64,000 nucleotides of DNA from Polyangiaceae bacterium (GTDB lineage Bacteria > Myxococcota_A > Polyangia > Polyangiales > Polyangiaceae): assembly GCA_025937895.1 (NCBI GenBank), contig JAICQL010000012.1, positions 1-64,000 of the forward strand, written 5' to 3'. The position numbers were made by a program, and so were the translations under genes. A model generated the notes under the pieces. It saw nothing but the letters and a program-made list of their open reading frames with translations, did no database searches and was not told the DNA's origin. Within the stretch, counting starts at the first letter, position 1; the number at the start of each line of letters is the position of its first letter. Of this stretch, positions 6,928 through 16,443 are shown piece by piece.

Positions 6928-9900
6928 ATGACCTCGAGTATCGAAATGCTCAAAGTCGATCTGGTCGATCAGCTCGAGCAGATGGCGCGCTTTCGGGTGG
7001 ACCCCGCGCAGGCGGATATCGTGGTGCCCTTCGTTCGCAAGCTGTTTGCCGACGTGGCGCCGAGCGAGCTGGTGCCGGAGCGCCCGGAGGAGCTGATCGT
7101 GGCGGCGCTCTCCTCGTTCGAGTTGCTGCAGGAGCGGCCGCGCGGCACCGCCAAGGTGCGCGCGTACGAGGCGCGCAGCGCGCTGCGCTCCGATCACCGG
7201 CACACCATCATCGATCTGCTCAACGATGACATGCCGTTTCTGGTGGACTCGGTGCGCGGGCTGCTGGAGCGCATGGGCTTCAGCCTGCGGCTGATGCTGC
7301 ACCCCATCCTGGAGATCGAGCGGGATGCACGGGGCGTGCTGCAGCGGCTGCGCGTCGCGGAGTTTCCTGCGCCCGGCTGCGCGGAGAGCGTGATGCTGAT
7401 CTGGGTGAACGGGGTGGCTCCGGGGGAGCTGCCCGAGCTCGAGGCGCGGCTGCGCAGCGTGCTGGAGGACGTGCGCGCCACCGTGCAGGACTTTGCGCCC
7501 ATGCGCGATCACTGCCTGGCAGAGGCGCAGGATCTGCGTGCCGGCAGCCTGCCGCCGGCGATCCCCGGGGAGTCGCGCACGGGGGCGAGCGCGGAGGAGG
7601 CCTCGCTGTTTCTGAACTGGCTCGCCGACGCCCACTTCGTGTTTCAGGGCTACAGCTACTGCCGCTACGAGCGCGCGCCCGTCTCCTCCCGCCCGCTCGC
7701 GCTCACCGGGCGCATCGCCGCCAGGCCCGAGAGCGACTCACTGGGCGGGGTGCGCTTTGATCGCGGCAAGGGCCTGGGCATCCTGCGCAACCCGGAGCGC
7801 TCGATGTTTGATGTGTTCGAGCCGCCGCGCAAGCGCGAGCTGCTGCGCGTGCTCAAGGCCAATCGGCACTCGACGGTGCACCGCACCGTGCACCTGGACA
7901 CGGTGCTGGTCGCCGACTTCGACCGCACCGGCGCCCAGCTGGGGGCGCACATGTTCGTGGGCCTGTTCACGGCCTCCGCGTACACGTCATCCGCCACCAG
8001 CATCCCGGTGCTGCAGCACAAAATCGCGGGAGTGATGGCGCGCTCCGGCTTCTTGCCGGGCAGCTACAACTACCGGCGCCTGCACTACATCCTGGAGACG
8101 TACCCGCGCGACGAGCTTTTCCAGATCTCTGACTCGGATCTGTATTCCATCGCGCTCGGTGTGTTCCACCTGCAGGTTCGCAAGCGGGTGGCGCTGTTCG
8201 CGCGGCGCGATCCGTTCGGCCGCTTCATGTCCTGCCTGGTGTACCTGCCGCGCGATCGCCTGGAGGCCGCGCTGCGCCACCGCATCGAGGACATCCTGAC
8301 CCGGGAGCTCGATGGCTCGCTCAGCGCCTACTACCCGGTCATCGGTGATGATCCGCTGGCGCGCCTGCACTACATCATCAAGACGCCGCGAGGCACGCCC
8401 GAGCAGCTGGATTTCGTGGCGCTCGAGCGCCACATCGAGACCACCACGCGCTCCTGGCAGGATCGTCTGGCCATCACCCTGCCCGATGAGCTGGGCAGCG
8501 AGCGAGGCATGGCCCTGCTGCAGCGCTACGCCGAGGCCTTTCCCCCCAACTACCGGGAGGACTTCGACGAGGTGATCGCGGTCAGCGACATCGAGAACAT
8601 CGAGGCGGCGCTGGAGAGCAGCAGGCTCACCCTGCAGCTGTACCGGGTGAAGGATGCGGAGCAGCATCAGCTGCGCTTCAAGGTGGTCTCGGCCGACGGC
8701 TTCGTGGCGCCCAGCGATATGCTGCCCATCCTGGAGAACCTGGGCCTGCGGGTGGTGGGGCAGGTGCCGTATGAGATCCAGCTGCCGGAGCGCAGAGACC
8801 CGGTGTGGCTGCACGACTTCTCCCTGGAGGTGGAGGACCACGTCGGGGTGGATCTGGACCAGAGCAGCGAGGCCTTCTACGAGGTGTTCTCCAAGACGTG
8901 GGACAAGCGTGCGGACGACGACGCCTTCAACAAGCTGGTGTTGCACGCGGGCCTCGCGGCGCGCCAGGTGGCGCTGCTGCGCGCCTACGCCAAGTACCTG
9001 CGCCAGATTCAGGTGCCCTTCTCCGAGGGGTACATGCAGCAGACCTTGCGCCGCAACCCGTCCATCACGCGCGGCGTGGTGGCGCTCTTTGAGGCGCGCT
9101 TCCACCCCGAGTTGCACGACAGCGCGCGCGCGGCAGAGATCGAGCGGCAGCTCTCGCGCGAGCTCGACGCGGTGCAGAGCCTGGACGAGGATCGCATCCT
9201 GCGGCTCTTCCTGGGCGTGGTGCGCGCGACGGTGCGCACCAACTTCTGGCAGGCGGACGCTGCCGGAGAGCTGAAGGATCACCTGGCCTTCAAGCTCGAC
9301 TCGGGGCCCTTGCCGGAGGTGCCCAAGCCCGCCCCGTTCCGGGAGATCTTCGTGTCGGGGCCGCGGGTGGAGGGGGTGCACCTGCGCTTCGGAGAGGTGG
9401 CGCGCGGTGGGCTGCGCTGGTCCGATCGCCTGGAGGATTTTCGAACCGAGGTGCTCGGGCTGGTGCGCGCCCAGCAGGTCAAGAACGCGGTGATCGTGCC
9501 GGTGGGCTCGAAGGGGGGCTTCGTGGTCAAGCGGCCGCCGCTGGATGCGGGGCGCGACGCGCAGCGGGCGGAGGGCATTGCCTGCTATCAGGTCTTCGTC
9601 TCCAGCTTGCTGGACCTGACCGACAACCGTCGCAACGCGAGCAGCGGCGGCAATGGCAGTGGCAGCAGCGCTGGCAATGGCGGTGGCAGCAGCGCTGGCA
9701 ATGGCAGCGGAAGCGGCGCCAGGCGCCTGAGTCTGCCGCCGGGCGATGTGATCGTGCCGCCCGCGCTGACGGTCTGCCACGACGGCTTCGATCCGTACCT
9801 GGTGGTGGCCGCCGACAAGGGCACCGCCACCTTCTCCGACATCGCCAACGAGCTGTCGCAAGCGCGCGGCTTCTGGCTAGATGACGCCTTCGCGTCCGGT

Positions 9901-11958
9901 GGCTCTGCCGGCTACGACCACAAGAAGATGGGCATCACCGCGCGCGGTGTGTGGGAGTCCGTCAAGCGCCACTTCCGCGAGCTGGGCAAGGACATCCAGC
10001 GCGAGGACTTCACCTGCACGGGCGTGGGCGACATGAGCGGTGACGTGTTTGGCAACGGCATGTTGCTCTCGCGCCACATCAAGCTGGTGGCCGCCTTTGA
10101 TCACCGCCACATCTTCCTCGACCCCACACCGGACCCGGAGCGCAGCTGGTACGAGCGCCGGCGCCTGTTCCAGCTGGATCGCAGCTCCTGGGACGACTAC
10201 GACCGGACCTTGCTGTCCCCCGGCGGCGGCATCTATCCGCGCTCGCTCAAGCGCATCCCGCTCTCGCCCGAGGTGCAGGCGCTGCTGGGCGAAACCCAGG
10301 CCGAGCTGGACCCTGCGCGCCTGATCCAGGCCATCCTGCGCGCGCGGGTGGAGCTGTGCTTCTTCGGCGGCATTGGCACGTACGTCAAGGCGGGTACGGA
10401 GAGCGACGTGCAGGCGGGAGACCGCTCGAATGATGCGGTGCGCATCAACGGCGCCGAGTTGCGCGCCGCGGTCGTGGGGGAGGGCGCCAACCTGGCCATG
10501 ACCCAGCGGGGCCGCATCGAATACTGCCGCGCGGGCGGCCGCTGCAACACCGACTTCATCGACAACTCGGCGGGTGTGGACTGCTCCGATCACGAGGTGA
10601 ACATCAAGATCTTGCTCGGTGACGTGGAGCGCCGCGGGCTGATGACTCGCGATGATCGCAATGACCTGCTGCGCGAGATGACGGACGACGTGGCAGCGCT
10701 CGTGCTGCGGGACAACTACTTGCAGTCGCAGACCATCAGCGTCAGCACCCAGCTCAGCCAGCACCTGACCGATCGCATGGCGCGCACGATGCGCAAGCTG
10801 GAGAAGGCGGGCAAGCTGCACCGCCGGCTCGAGTCGCTGCCCGACGATGACGTGCTCAACGATCGCCAGCGCGTGGGCGCAGGCTTTGCGCGGCCCGAGC
10901 TGTGCGTGCTCTTGGCTTACGCCAAGAACTCGCTGGCGGAGAGCCTGCTGAGTGCCGAGCTGCCGGATGATCCGCTGCTGAGCAAGGACTTCTTCGAGTA
11001 CTTTCCGGCGCCGCTGCGCGAGCGCTTCAAAGACGCGATGCTGGGGCACCGCTTGCGGCGCGAGATCCTGGCCACGGTGCTGACCAATGATCTGGTCAAC
11101 CGCGTGGGCATCGCGTTCGTGGACGAGGTGGGTGAGTCCACCGGAGCCTCGCCCGCGGAGGTGGTGCTGGCGTACGTGGCAGCGCGCGAGATCGTGGGTG
11201 CGCGCGAGCTGTGGGCGCAGATTGAGGCGCTCGATAACGTGGCTCCGGCGCACACGCAGGGCGAGCTGCTGGTGGAGATCTCGCGGCTGCTCGAGCGGGT
11301 GACCAGCTGGCTGCTGCACGAGCACATGGGCGCGGAGCCGCAGGCTCTGTGCGCGCGCTATCGCGCCGGCGTCCAGGCGATGCACGCGGCGCTGCCCAGC
11401 TTGCTCACCAAGGGTGAGGTGGCGGCGCGCAGCGAGGTGGCGCGCGGCTGGAGCCAGGTGGGGGTGCCGGAGGCGCTCGCCGAGCGGCTGGGTAGCTTGC
11501 AGTACCTGCTGCCCGCGGTCGACATCGTGCGCGTGGCCGAGCTGGGCAGAGTCAGCCTGGACGAGGCCGGGCAGCTCTACTTCAAGGTGGGCCGCAAGTT
11601 TGGCTTCGAGTGGCTGCGCAGCGCCACGCGCGCGCTGCCGACTCGGCGCGCCTGGGATCGTCAGGCCGTGGCGGCGCTGCGCGACGAGCTGTTCGCCAGC
11701 CAGCGCGAGGTCACTCTGGCCATCTTGCGCAGCACGCCCGCCGATCAAGACAGCCAGGCCCGCCTGCTCGCCTGGGGCGGCGCGCGGCACTCGGCCCTGG
11801 CGCGCTCCGAGCACCTGGTGGCGGAGCTGCGCGCCACGCAGACCCCTGACTTTGCGATGCTCACCGTCGCGGCTCGCCAGCTGCAAGCGCTCGCGGCGGG
11901 TGCGACCGCGAGCGCAGCGGGTGGAGCGCTCGAGCGGCCCAGCGCGCCGCCGCCCTGA
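6928..11958 (+). CDS. gdh: NAD-specific glutamate dehydrogenase, large (GDH-180) type
   Basis: 1676 residues from the ATG at 6928, which follows AAAGGAAGGC and precedes TSSIEMLKVD. The track start at 6316 is rejected. It oxidises L-glutamate to 2-oxoglutarate and ammonia with NAD+, linking amino-acid catabolism to the TCA cycle. The N-terminal ~700 residues are the ACT-like regulatory part (for example DDMPFLVDSVRGLLERMGF). The catalytic part shows RGGLRWSDRLEDFRTEVLGL, VPVGSKGGFVVK, ADKGTATFSDIAN, GVGDMSGDVFGNG and GGIGTYVKA. A Gly/Ser/Asn-rich insertion of about 30 residues (around 901-931) interrupts the catalytic region just before the GDVIVPP segment. The gene is monocistronic. Confidence 0.95.
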   Translation: MTSSIEMLKVDLVDQLEQMARFRVDPAQADIVVPFVRKLFADVAPSELVPERPEELIVAALSSFELLQERPRGTAKVRAYEARSALRSDHRHTIIDLLNDDMPFLVDSVRGLLERMGFSLRLMLHPILEIERDARGVLQRLRVAEFPAPGCAESVMLIWVNGVAPGELPELEARLRSVLEDVRATVQDFAPMRDHCLAEAQDLRAGSLPPAIPGESRTGASAEEASLFLNWLADAHFVFQGYSYCRYERAPVSSRPLALTGRIAARPESDSLGGVRFDRGKGLGILRNPERSMFDVFEPPRKRELLRVLKANRHSTVHRTVHLDTVLVADFDRTGAQLGAHMFVGLFTASAYTSSATSIPVLQHKIAGVMARSGFLPGSYNYRRLHYILETYPRDELFQISDSDLYSIALGVFHLQVRKRVALFARRDPFGRFMSCLVYLPRDRLEAALRHRIEDILTRELDGSLSAYYPVIGDDPLARLHYIIKTPRGTPEQLDFVALERHIETTTRSWQDRLAITLPDELGSERGMALLQRYAEAFPPNYREDFDEVIAVSDIENIEAALESSRLTLQLYRVKDAEQHQLRFKVVSADGFVAPSDMLPILENLGLRVVGQVPYEIQLPERRDPVWLHDFSLEVEDHVGVDLDQSSEAFYEVFSKTWDKRADDDAFNKLVLHAGLAARQVALLRAYAKYLRQIQVPFSEGYMQQTLRRNPSITRGVVALFEARFHPELHDSARAAEIERQLSRELDAVQSLDEDRILRLFLGVVRATVRTNFWQADAAGELKDHLAFKLDSGPLPEVPKPAPFREIFVSGPRVEGVHLRFGEVARGGLRWSDRLEDFRTEVLGLVRAQQVKNAVIVPVGSKGGFVVKRPPLDAGRDAQRAEGIACYQVFVSSLLDLTDNRRNASSGGNGSGSSAGNGGGSSAGNGSGSGARRLSLPPGDVIVPPALTVCHDGFDPYLVVAADKGTATFSDIANELSQARGFWLDDAFASGGSAGYDHKKMGITARGVWESVKRHFRELGKDIQREDFTCTGVGDMSGDVFGNGMLLSRHIKLVAAFDHRHIFLDPTPDPERSWYERRRLFQLDRSSWDDYDRTLLSPGGGIYPRSLKRIPLSPEVQALLGETQAELDPARLIQAILRARVELCFFGGIGTYVKAGTESDVQAGDRSNDAVRINGAELRAAVVGEGANLAMTQRGRIEYCRAGGRCNTDFIDNSAGVDCSDHEVNIKILLGDVERRGLMTRDDRNDLLREMTDDVAALVLRDNYLQSQTISVSTQLSQHLTDRMARTMRKLEKAGKLHRRLESLPDDDVLNDRQRVGAGFARPELCVLLAYAKNSLAESLLSAELPDDPLLSKDFFEYFPAPLRERFKDAMLGHRLRREILATVLTNDLVNRVGIAFVDEVGESTGASPAEVVLAYVAAREIVGARELWAQIEALDNVAPAHTQGELLVEISRLLERVTSWLLHEHMGAEPQALCARYRAGVQAMHAALPSLLTKGEVAARSEVARGWSQVGVPEALAERLGSLQYLLPAVDIVRVAELGRVSLDEAGQLYFKVGRKFGFEWLRSATRALPTRRAWDRQAVAALRDELFASQREVTLAILRSTPADQDSQARLLAWGGARHSALARSEHLVAELRATQTPDFAMLTVAARQLQALAAGATASAAGGALERPSAPPP
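9634..9717 (+). repeat. In-frame Gly/Ser/Asn repeat tract inside gdh
   Basis: Near-identical units containing GGCAGCAGCGCTGGCAATGG are repeated and encode GSSAGNG-type repeats. The tract preserves the reading frame and lies where homologues carry a short loop (after DLTDNR). It looks like repeat expansion of a surface loop. Confidence 0.85.
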
Positions 11959-12046
11959 AGCGGCGCTACGTGCAGCTCGCCGGGCCGTCGCAAGCGGCGT
12001 AGTCGTCTCGAGCGGCGAGCCACCGAGGTGACGATGTCCTGCAGCG

Positions 12047-12065
12047 AAGCTCACTGAGTGAGCTT
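12047..12065. terminator. 19-bp perfect inverted repeat downstream of gdh
   Basis: AAGCTCACT and AGTGAGCTT are perfect complements around a single central G, about 90 bases after the gdh stop and about 165 bases before the DUF481 gene. It could fold as a hairpin (AAGCTC stem, 7-base loop) or serve as an operator. There is no T-tract. The remainder of the 11959-12231 gap shows no gene. Confidence 0.35.
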
Positions 12066-12231
12066 GGCGAGCTCGCCGTGGGGGCGCAGTAGCCTCGAGG
12101 CGGCGTGCCCGGGGGAGCCGATCTTGACGGGACGTGACAGGCCCGGCAAGCTGCCGCGCTCAGTGGACGGGGCCTTCCCGACCGGTGAACGCCGGGGGGC
12201 GGTTACGTACGAACTCTGAAGGAGCTGGCTT

Positions 12232-13266
12232 TTGTCACCACCCCTCGATTGTCCTTCGCCCTGGTTCCGCCACGGCCGAGCTAGCTGCTTCTCTGCGGCG
12301 CGCCGCCTTGCGGGGCTCAGGCTCGCGTGTTTTGCCGTGTGCTTGGCTCCCGCCCTGTGCTTGGCTTCTTCTGCCTTCGCGCAAGAGCCCGAGCCGGCAG
12401 AGGAGCCGCCGCCGGCGCCCGCTGCTCCGCCGTTGCCCCCGTCCCCTCCGCCTGCTGGCCTCAGCAATCAGGCTCCGGCCACCACCGGCTCCACCGTCGT
12501 GGTGCAGGAGGGTTTTCAGGCGGTCGCGGTGCCCGCTGCCGATAGCAAAGACAGCACCACCTTCAAAATCACGGCGGGTGGCTTTCTCTCCGCGGGTAAC
12601 TCGCGCTCCCTCGCGCTCACGGGCATGGCGGACTACTTTCTGCGCCGCGGAAACAGCCAGTTCGGTGCGCAACTCGCCGCGAACTATGGCCAGGCCGCGG
12701 CCGGGCCCACCGGCACCTTCGAAAAGACGGTGGAGAACTATCAGGCGCGCCTGCGTTATGACCACTTCTTCAGCGGCAGCCTGGCGGGCTTTGCCAGCGT
12801 TCAGGGCCGCAGGGACGAGTTTCAGCAGCTCGATCTGCGCCTGAACTTGGACCCGGGCCTCGCGTATTATTTCGTGGACGAAAAGGATCAGCGGCTGTGG
12901 GCAGAGCTCGGCTATGACCTGCAGCACGACATTCGCCGGCAGGAGTTGGTGGATGCCACGGTGGCCGATCCGCTGGTGGAAGACGTCGAGCGCAGTGAGA
13001 CGCGCCACAACGTCCGCGCCTTCGTCGGCTACGTCAATGAGGTCATGGCGGCGGTGAAATTCAATGCCGGCGTGGAGTACCTGCAGAACGTCCCGGAGAC
13101 GGAGAACGCCCGCATCAACGTCGACCTGGGCCTCACCACCCAGCTGAACACCAGCTTTTCGATCGCCACGACCGTGTCCATCAAGTACGACAACAACCCC
13201 CTGCCGGCGGTCGACAGCACCGACGTGGTGACGGCTCTGAACCTGGTCTACACGCTGAGCCAGTGA
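12232..13266 (+). CDS. DUF481-family outer-membrane beta-barrel protein
   Basis: 344 residues. It begins at TTG, eight bases after a GAAGGAG ribosome binding site. A long signal peptide ends near SSAFAQ. A Pro/Glu-rich linker follows (residues 52-85), then an all-beta domain (about 105-344) typical of DUF481 'salt-induced outer membrane proteins'. Its alternating amphipathic strands include ITAGGFLSAGNSRS, YQARLRYDHFFS and LDPGLAYYFVDE. It ends in the aromatic-rich strand LNLVYTLSQ, close to an outer-membrane C-terminal signature. A role in transport or envelope integrity is possible but not established for the family. Confidence 0.8.
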   Translation: MSPPLDCPSPWFRHGRASCFSAARRLAGLRLACFAVCLAPALCLASSAFAQEPEPAEEPPPAPAAPPLPPSPPPAGLSNQAPATTGSTVVVQEGFQAVAVPAADSKDSTTFKITAGGFLSAGNSRSLALTGMADYFLRRGNSQFGAQLAANYGQAAAGPTGTFEKTVENYQARLRYDHFFSGSLAGFASVQGRRDEFQQLDLRLNLDPGLAYYFVDEKDQRLWAELGYDLQHDIRRQELVDATVADPLVEDVERSETRHNVRAFVGYVNEVMAAVKFNAGVEYLQNVPETENARINVDLGLTTQLNTSFSIATTVSIKYDNNPLPAVDSTDVVTALNLVYTLSQ

Positions 13267-13508
13267 CCCCGAGCACGGCGGCGAGCTTGCCCCGGGGTGC
13301 GAGCGGGCGCAGACAAGCTCGCCACAGGGCGCCGAGGCTGTGGCGGAGCCAGTGCGGAGCTGGGGCCATCGCCAGGCGCGAAGCGCTGCCGCAAGCGTCG
13401 CGGCAACAGCGTGAAACAGCACGGCCGCCGGGCGGGGAGAGCTGTCGTGCTCAGGCAGCCGCTTGACCAAGGCAACCAGAGCGATACGCTCGCAACAACG
13501 GTCGAGCC

Positions 13509-14855
13509 ATGTACCCACTCCCGCGTGCTGGCTCGCCTTTTCGCCAGCGCTTTCGCCACCGCCAGCAGCTGCTGCTGAGCGCCGCCGCATTCTGCAGCGG
13601 CTGGAGCTTCGCTTGCAGCCCGGGCGCGGCGGATCCCACTCCGCACCGCGCGCGCGTTGCCGAGGCCGCGCCGGCCGCCGTCGAGCCAGCGCCCGAGCCC
13701 GCGGCGGACCCAGCCGCGTCGCCCGCCACGCCCGAGCCCGAGGGGGAAGCGCGCGACACCAGCGCGGAGGAGCAAGCAGCGGCGTTGCCCGCTGCTCCCT
13801 CTGGCGCAACGCCACCTGGCGCATCGCCCAGCCCCGCAGCATCTCCAGCCGCCTCTTCCACAGCTACTCCTCCGGCTGCTTCCACAGCTACTCCGCCCGC
13901 TACTCCCCCTGCTACTCCGCCCGCTATTCCCCCCGCTCCGGATGCGCCCGAGCGCGGCGCCGCCGAGCACGCAGCAGAGCCGGAAGCACCACCCGCCGAT
14001 GGCCATCCGCCGACGCTGTACGTGCGCCTCGGAGACGTGCTGGTGCCGCTTGCCTGCCGCCGCCCACGGGGCTGGCGTGCTGGAGCTGCGTGCCTGCCCG
14101 CGGATGACACGCGGGTGCAGCTGCAGCTGCACCCGACCCTGCAGGGCGAGTCTGCGACCCGCACGGGCTCCGTCACCGAGCTGCCGTTCGTGCTCGCGGG
14201 CACCACCGAGCGCGGGCTCTCGCTCGTGAAGAAGGAGCGCGAGACCACGGAGGCCAATCGCCCGTTGCTCGGTTTTGGCACGGTGGGGAGCACCAGCCCG
14301 GTGCGCTTTACCAGGGCGGGCGCCCAGCGCATCCAGCAAGAGGCCGGTGGCTGGTGCGCATCCTCCAGAGGCATTTGCCGCGGCGTGGCGGAGAAGTCGC
14401 TGCAGCGCCTCAGCTCTCGCGCGGTCAAGCCGCGCGAGCAGAATGATCTGGTGGCCCAGGTGCGCCAGGCCATCGCACCCCTGGCGGAGACCTTACCCAT
14501 CAAGGTCGTGGCGCTGTTCAATGTCTCGGTCGGCGGGCGCCAGCAGCGCATCGCGGACGTGGAAGTGGACACGACCAACGCCACCAGCCCCAAGGCGGCC
14601 GAGCTCCAGCTGCCCGACAGCGTCCACTACCTCTTCACCGAGACCGCACGCGGCTTCAAGCTCTCCAGCGTCGCGCGCGACGACGGCTTCGGTCTTGGCG
14701 AGGCCGGTGAGCTGCTCGCCGCCATCGATCTCGACGCCGACGGCACCGACGAGCTCATCGTCTCCTGGATGTACTCCGAGGGCCGAGCCTGGCAGCTCAT
14801 CCGCCGCTCCGGCGAGAAGCTCCTCTTCGTGGGGGGCTTCACCGACGGCGCCTGA
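13509..14855 (+). CDS. Putative lipoprotein with Pro/Ala/Thr-rich linker, function unknown
   Basis: 448 residues with no recognised catalytic domain. The N-terminal hydrophobic stretch ending in SFACSPG looks like a lipobox, predicting an outer-membrane lipoprotein. Residues ~35-165 are a low-complexity linker with microrepeats such as TATPPAAS and ATPPATPP, encoded by near-identical short DNA repeats. The C-terminal ~270 residues contain strands (LYVRLGDVLVPLACR), two Cys pairs, and a final segment LAAIDLDADGTDELIVSW. That segment is an FG-GAP/VCBS-like calcium-type motif. The start ATG lacks an obvious ribosome binding site. It converges on the serine-protease gene. Confidence 0.65.
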   Translation: MYPLPRAGSPFRQRFRHRQQLLLSAAAFCSGWSFACSPGAADPTPHRARVAEAAPAAVEPAPEPAADPAASPATPEPEGEARDTSAEEQAAALPAAPSGATPPGASPSPAASPAASSTATPPAASTATPPATPPATPPAIPPAPDAPERGAAEHAAEPEAPPADGHPPTLYVRLGDVLVPLACRRPRGWRAGAACLPADDTRVQLQLHPTLQGESATRTGSVTELPFVLAGTTERGLSLVKKERETTEANRPLLGFGTVGSTSPVRFTRAGAQRIQQEAGGWCASSRGICRGVAEKSLQRLSSRAVKPREQNDLVAQVRQAIAPLAETLPIKVVALFNVSVGGRQQRIADVEVDTTNATSPKAAELQLPDSVHYLFTETARGFKLSSVARDDGFGLGEAGELLAAIDLDADGTDELIVSWMYSEGRAWQLIRRSGEKLLFVGGFTDGA

Positions 14856-14886
14856 GCCCCACTGGCATGCGGCAGGGCGGCGCAGG

Positions 14887-15885
14887 TCAGGGCAATGGCG
14901 CTGCTGCCGCTGCCGGAGAAGAGCTGGTCCAGCTGCGCTCGCGCTCGAGCAGCGCGAAGACCTCGGGCCCGAACGTCGCGAACACTTGCCCGTTGTCGCA
15001 CTGGGAGCGGGCGGAGTTGGCGCCACCGGAGACCACTCCGAAGACCTCGAACGTGCCCTCCGGAGTGAAGCGCCCGAGCGGGCCGCCCGAGTCGCCCTCG
15101 CAGCTCTGCGTGTCCCCGGGGGCGTTGCCGGCGTACAGCTCGTATTCCTCGAACAGCCGCCAGCGCTCGTATTCGGCAAGCAGCGCCGCCAGCTGGGCGG
15201 GCGCGGGCGCCAGCGCTGGATCGGTGACGGCGTCGGCGCTGGTGGTGGCGCCCGTGAGCTGCCACTCCACGAAGCTCTCGAAGTCTCCCAGCATGGCCTC
15301 GTAGATGCGGCCGCGAGTGGCCACCACCGTCTCGCGGCCGATGCGGCGCCAGCCATCACTGGCGCCGGCGGCGCTGGAGACGCCGAAGCCGATGGTCACC
15401 AGCGACTGTCCGAGCAGCTCGTGGCTGAAGGGCATCACCCGCGCTGGAGCTACCTGCGCCGGGCGCTCGAGGTGGAGCACGGCCACGTCGGCGCCGTAGC
15501 CCAGCGCGCCGCCGTCCGGGAGCGGTGAGGGGATGAAGCCGGCGAGCGGCAGCTCTTCGTCGGGGGAGCGGTAGTTGGCACCGCGCACCCACGTCACGTC
15601 GATGCCGATGCGCGCGAAGGTGGCCAGCGGCGCCACGCAGTGATTGGCAGTGGCGAGCGTCTGCGGGCCGATCAGGGTGGCGCTGCACAGCAGCCCGGTC
15701 GCGCCGCTCTCGCGCACGTGGTAGACGAGGCCGCCAGTGTGATCCAGCTCCGGGCTCGGTGCGCGCAGGCCACCGATGATGTCAAAGCTGCGCTCCACCG
15801 GGAGCTCGCGCACCTCGACGGGGGCGGAGCAGGCGAGCAAGGCTGCAGCAGCGAGCGTTGCAGCAAGCCGTGGCGTGGCGAACAT
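14887..15885 (-). CDS. Trypsin-like serine protease (S1 family), secreted
   Basis: 332 residues from an ATG that overlaps the stop of the upstream Cys-rich gene by one base (TGATG). A lipoprotein-like signal ends LLACSAP. The mature enzyme starts near IIGG, the classic zymogen-activation N-terminus. The catalytic triad is visible as TANHC (His), ADVAVLHLE (Asp) and GDSGGP (Ser). The insertion between Asp and Ser is large. The track's longer ORF start is rejected because it would run through the upstream gene. An extracellular digestive or processing role is likely. Confidence 0.88.
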   Translation of the reverse strand: MFATPRLAATLAAAALLACSAPVEVRELPVERSFDIIGGLRAPSPELDHTGGLVYHVRESGATGLLCSATLIGPQTLATANHCVAPLATFARIGIDVTWVRGANYRSPDEELPLAGFIPSPLPDGGALGYGADVAVLHLERPAQVAPARVMPFSHELLGQSLVTIGFGVSSAAGASDGWRRIGRETVVATRGRIYEAMLGDFESFVEWQLTGATTSADAVTDPALAPAPAQLAALLAEYERWRLFEEYELYAGNAPGDTQSCEGDSGGPLGRFTPEGTFEVFGVVSGGANSARSQCDNGQVFATFGPEVFALLERERSWTSSSPAAAAAPLP

Positions 15886-16433
15886 CAGGGCGCCTCTCCA
15901 GCGCCACAGGCGGCGCCGCAGCGCGCGCTCGCCAGGTTGACGCAGCTCTGATCGAAGCGCAGCTGACAGCAAGCGGGATCGACCTCGCACACGCAGGCCA
16001 GCAGCGCCGCGGAGCTGCAGCCCGCGCTGGCGCTCGGCGTGCAACAATCGTTCTGTGCCGGGGGCGGCGTGCACTCCAGCCCGCACGAGCTCACCGCCTC
16101 GCGCACGCAGAGCTCATCGTGCTGCTGGCTGCAGCAAAAGGGATCGAGCTGGCACAGACAGACTGCCACTGCCGGCTCGGCGCAGCCTGGCGCGCCGCTG
16201 GCGACACAACAGCTGGCCGCGCTGCCCGGCGCTGCCAGCATGCCCGCATCCGCCTGGCTCCGCGCGGCAGCGTCGCCCTGCGTGCCAGCAGCGAGCGCGC
16301 TCCCCCCATCCTGCGCTGCGAGCGGGAACACGCGCGCGACCACGCCGGGGCTCTGTGGCGCTGAAGACTCTGCGCAAGCACAGGCAATTGCCGCCAGCAG
16401 CGTGCTCACGCCGTGGCTGCTCCACCACCTCAT
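15885..16433 (-). CDS. Cys-rich lipoprotein with two CC...DP.CC repeats
   Basis: 182 residues from MRWWSSHG. The signal peptide ends in LLAAIACAC, a lipobox. After an Ala/Gln/Ser-rich spacer come two ~45-residue repeats. Each has the pattern CC-x8-GC...CxC..DPxCC...D..CV..A..CG..C: CLCQLDPFCCSQQHDELCV and CVCEVDPACCQLRFDQSCV. Twenty or so cysteines in 90 residues imply a disulphide-stabilised extracytoplasmic domain. Similar modules occur in many secreted proteins of Polyangia. The stop overlaps the start of the protease gene, so the two are co-translated. It could be a protease inhibitor, substrate or anchor. Confidence 0.7.
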   Translation of the reverse strand: MRWWSSHGVSTLLAAIACACAESSAPQSPGVVARVFPLAAQDGGSALAAGTQGDAAARSQADAGMLAAPGSAASCCVASGAPGCAEPAVAVCLCQLDPFCCSQQHDELCVREAVSSCGLECTPPPAQNDCCTPSASAGCSSAALLACVCEVDPACCQLRFDQSCVNLASARCGAACGAGEAP

Positions 16434-16443
16434 CTCGCGGACG

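Noticed and set aside
7987-12054. Long minus-strand ORFs of 624 and 725 codons opposite gdh
   Set aside because: His/Gln/Arg/Leu-rich shadows produced by high-GC codon usage on the other strand; no domain or signal.
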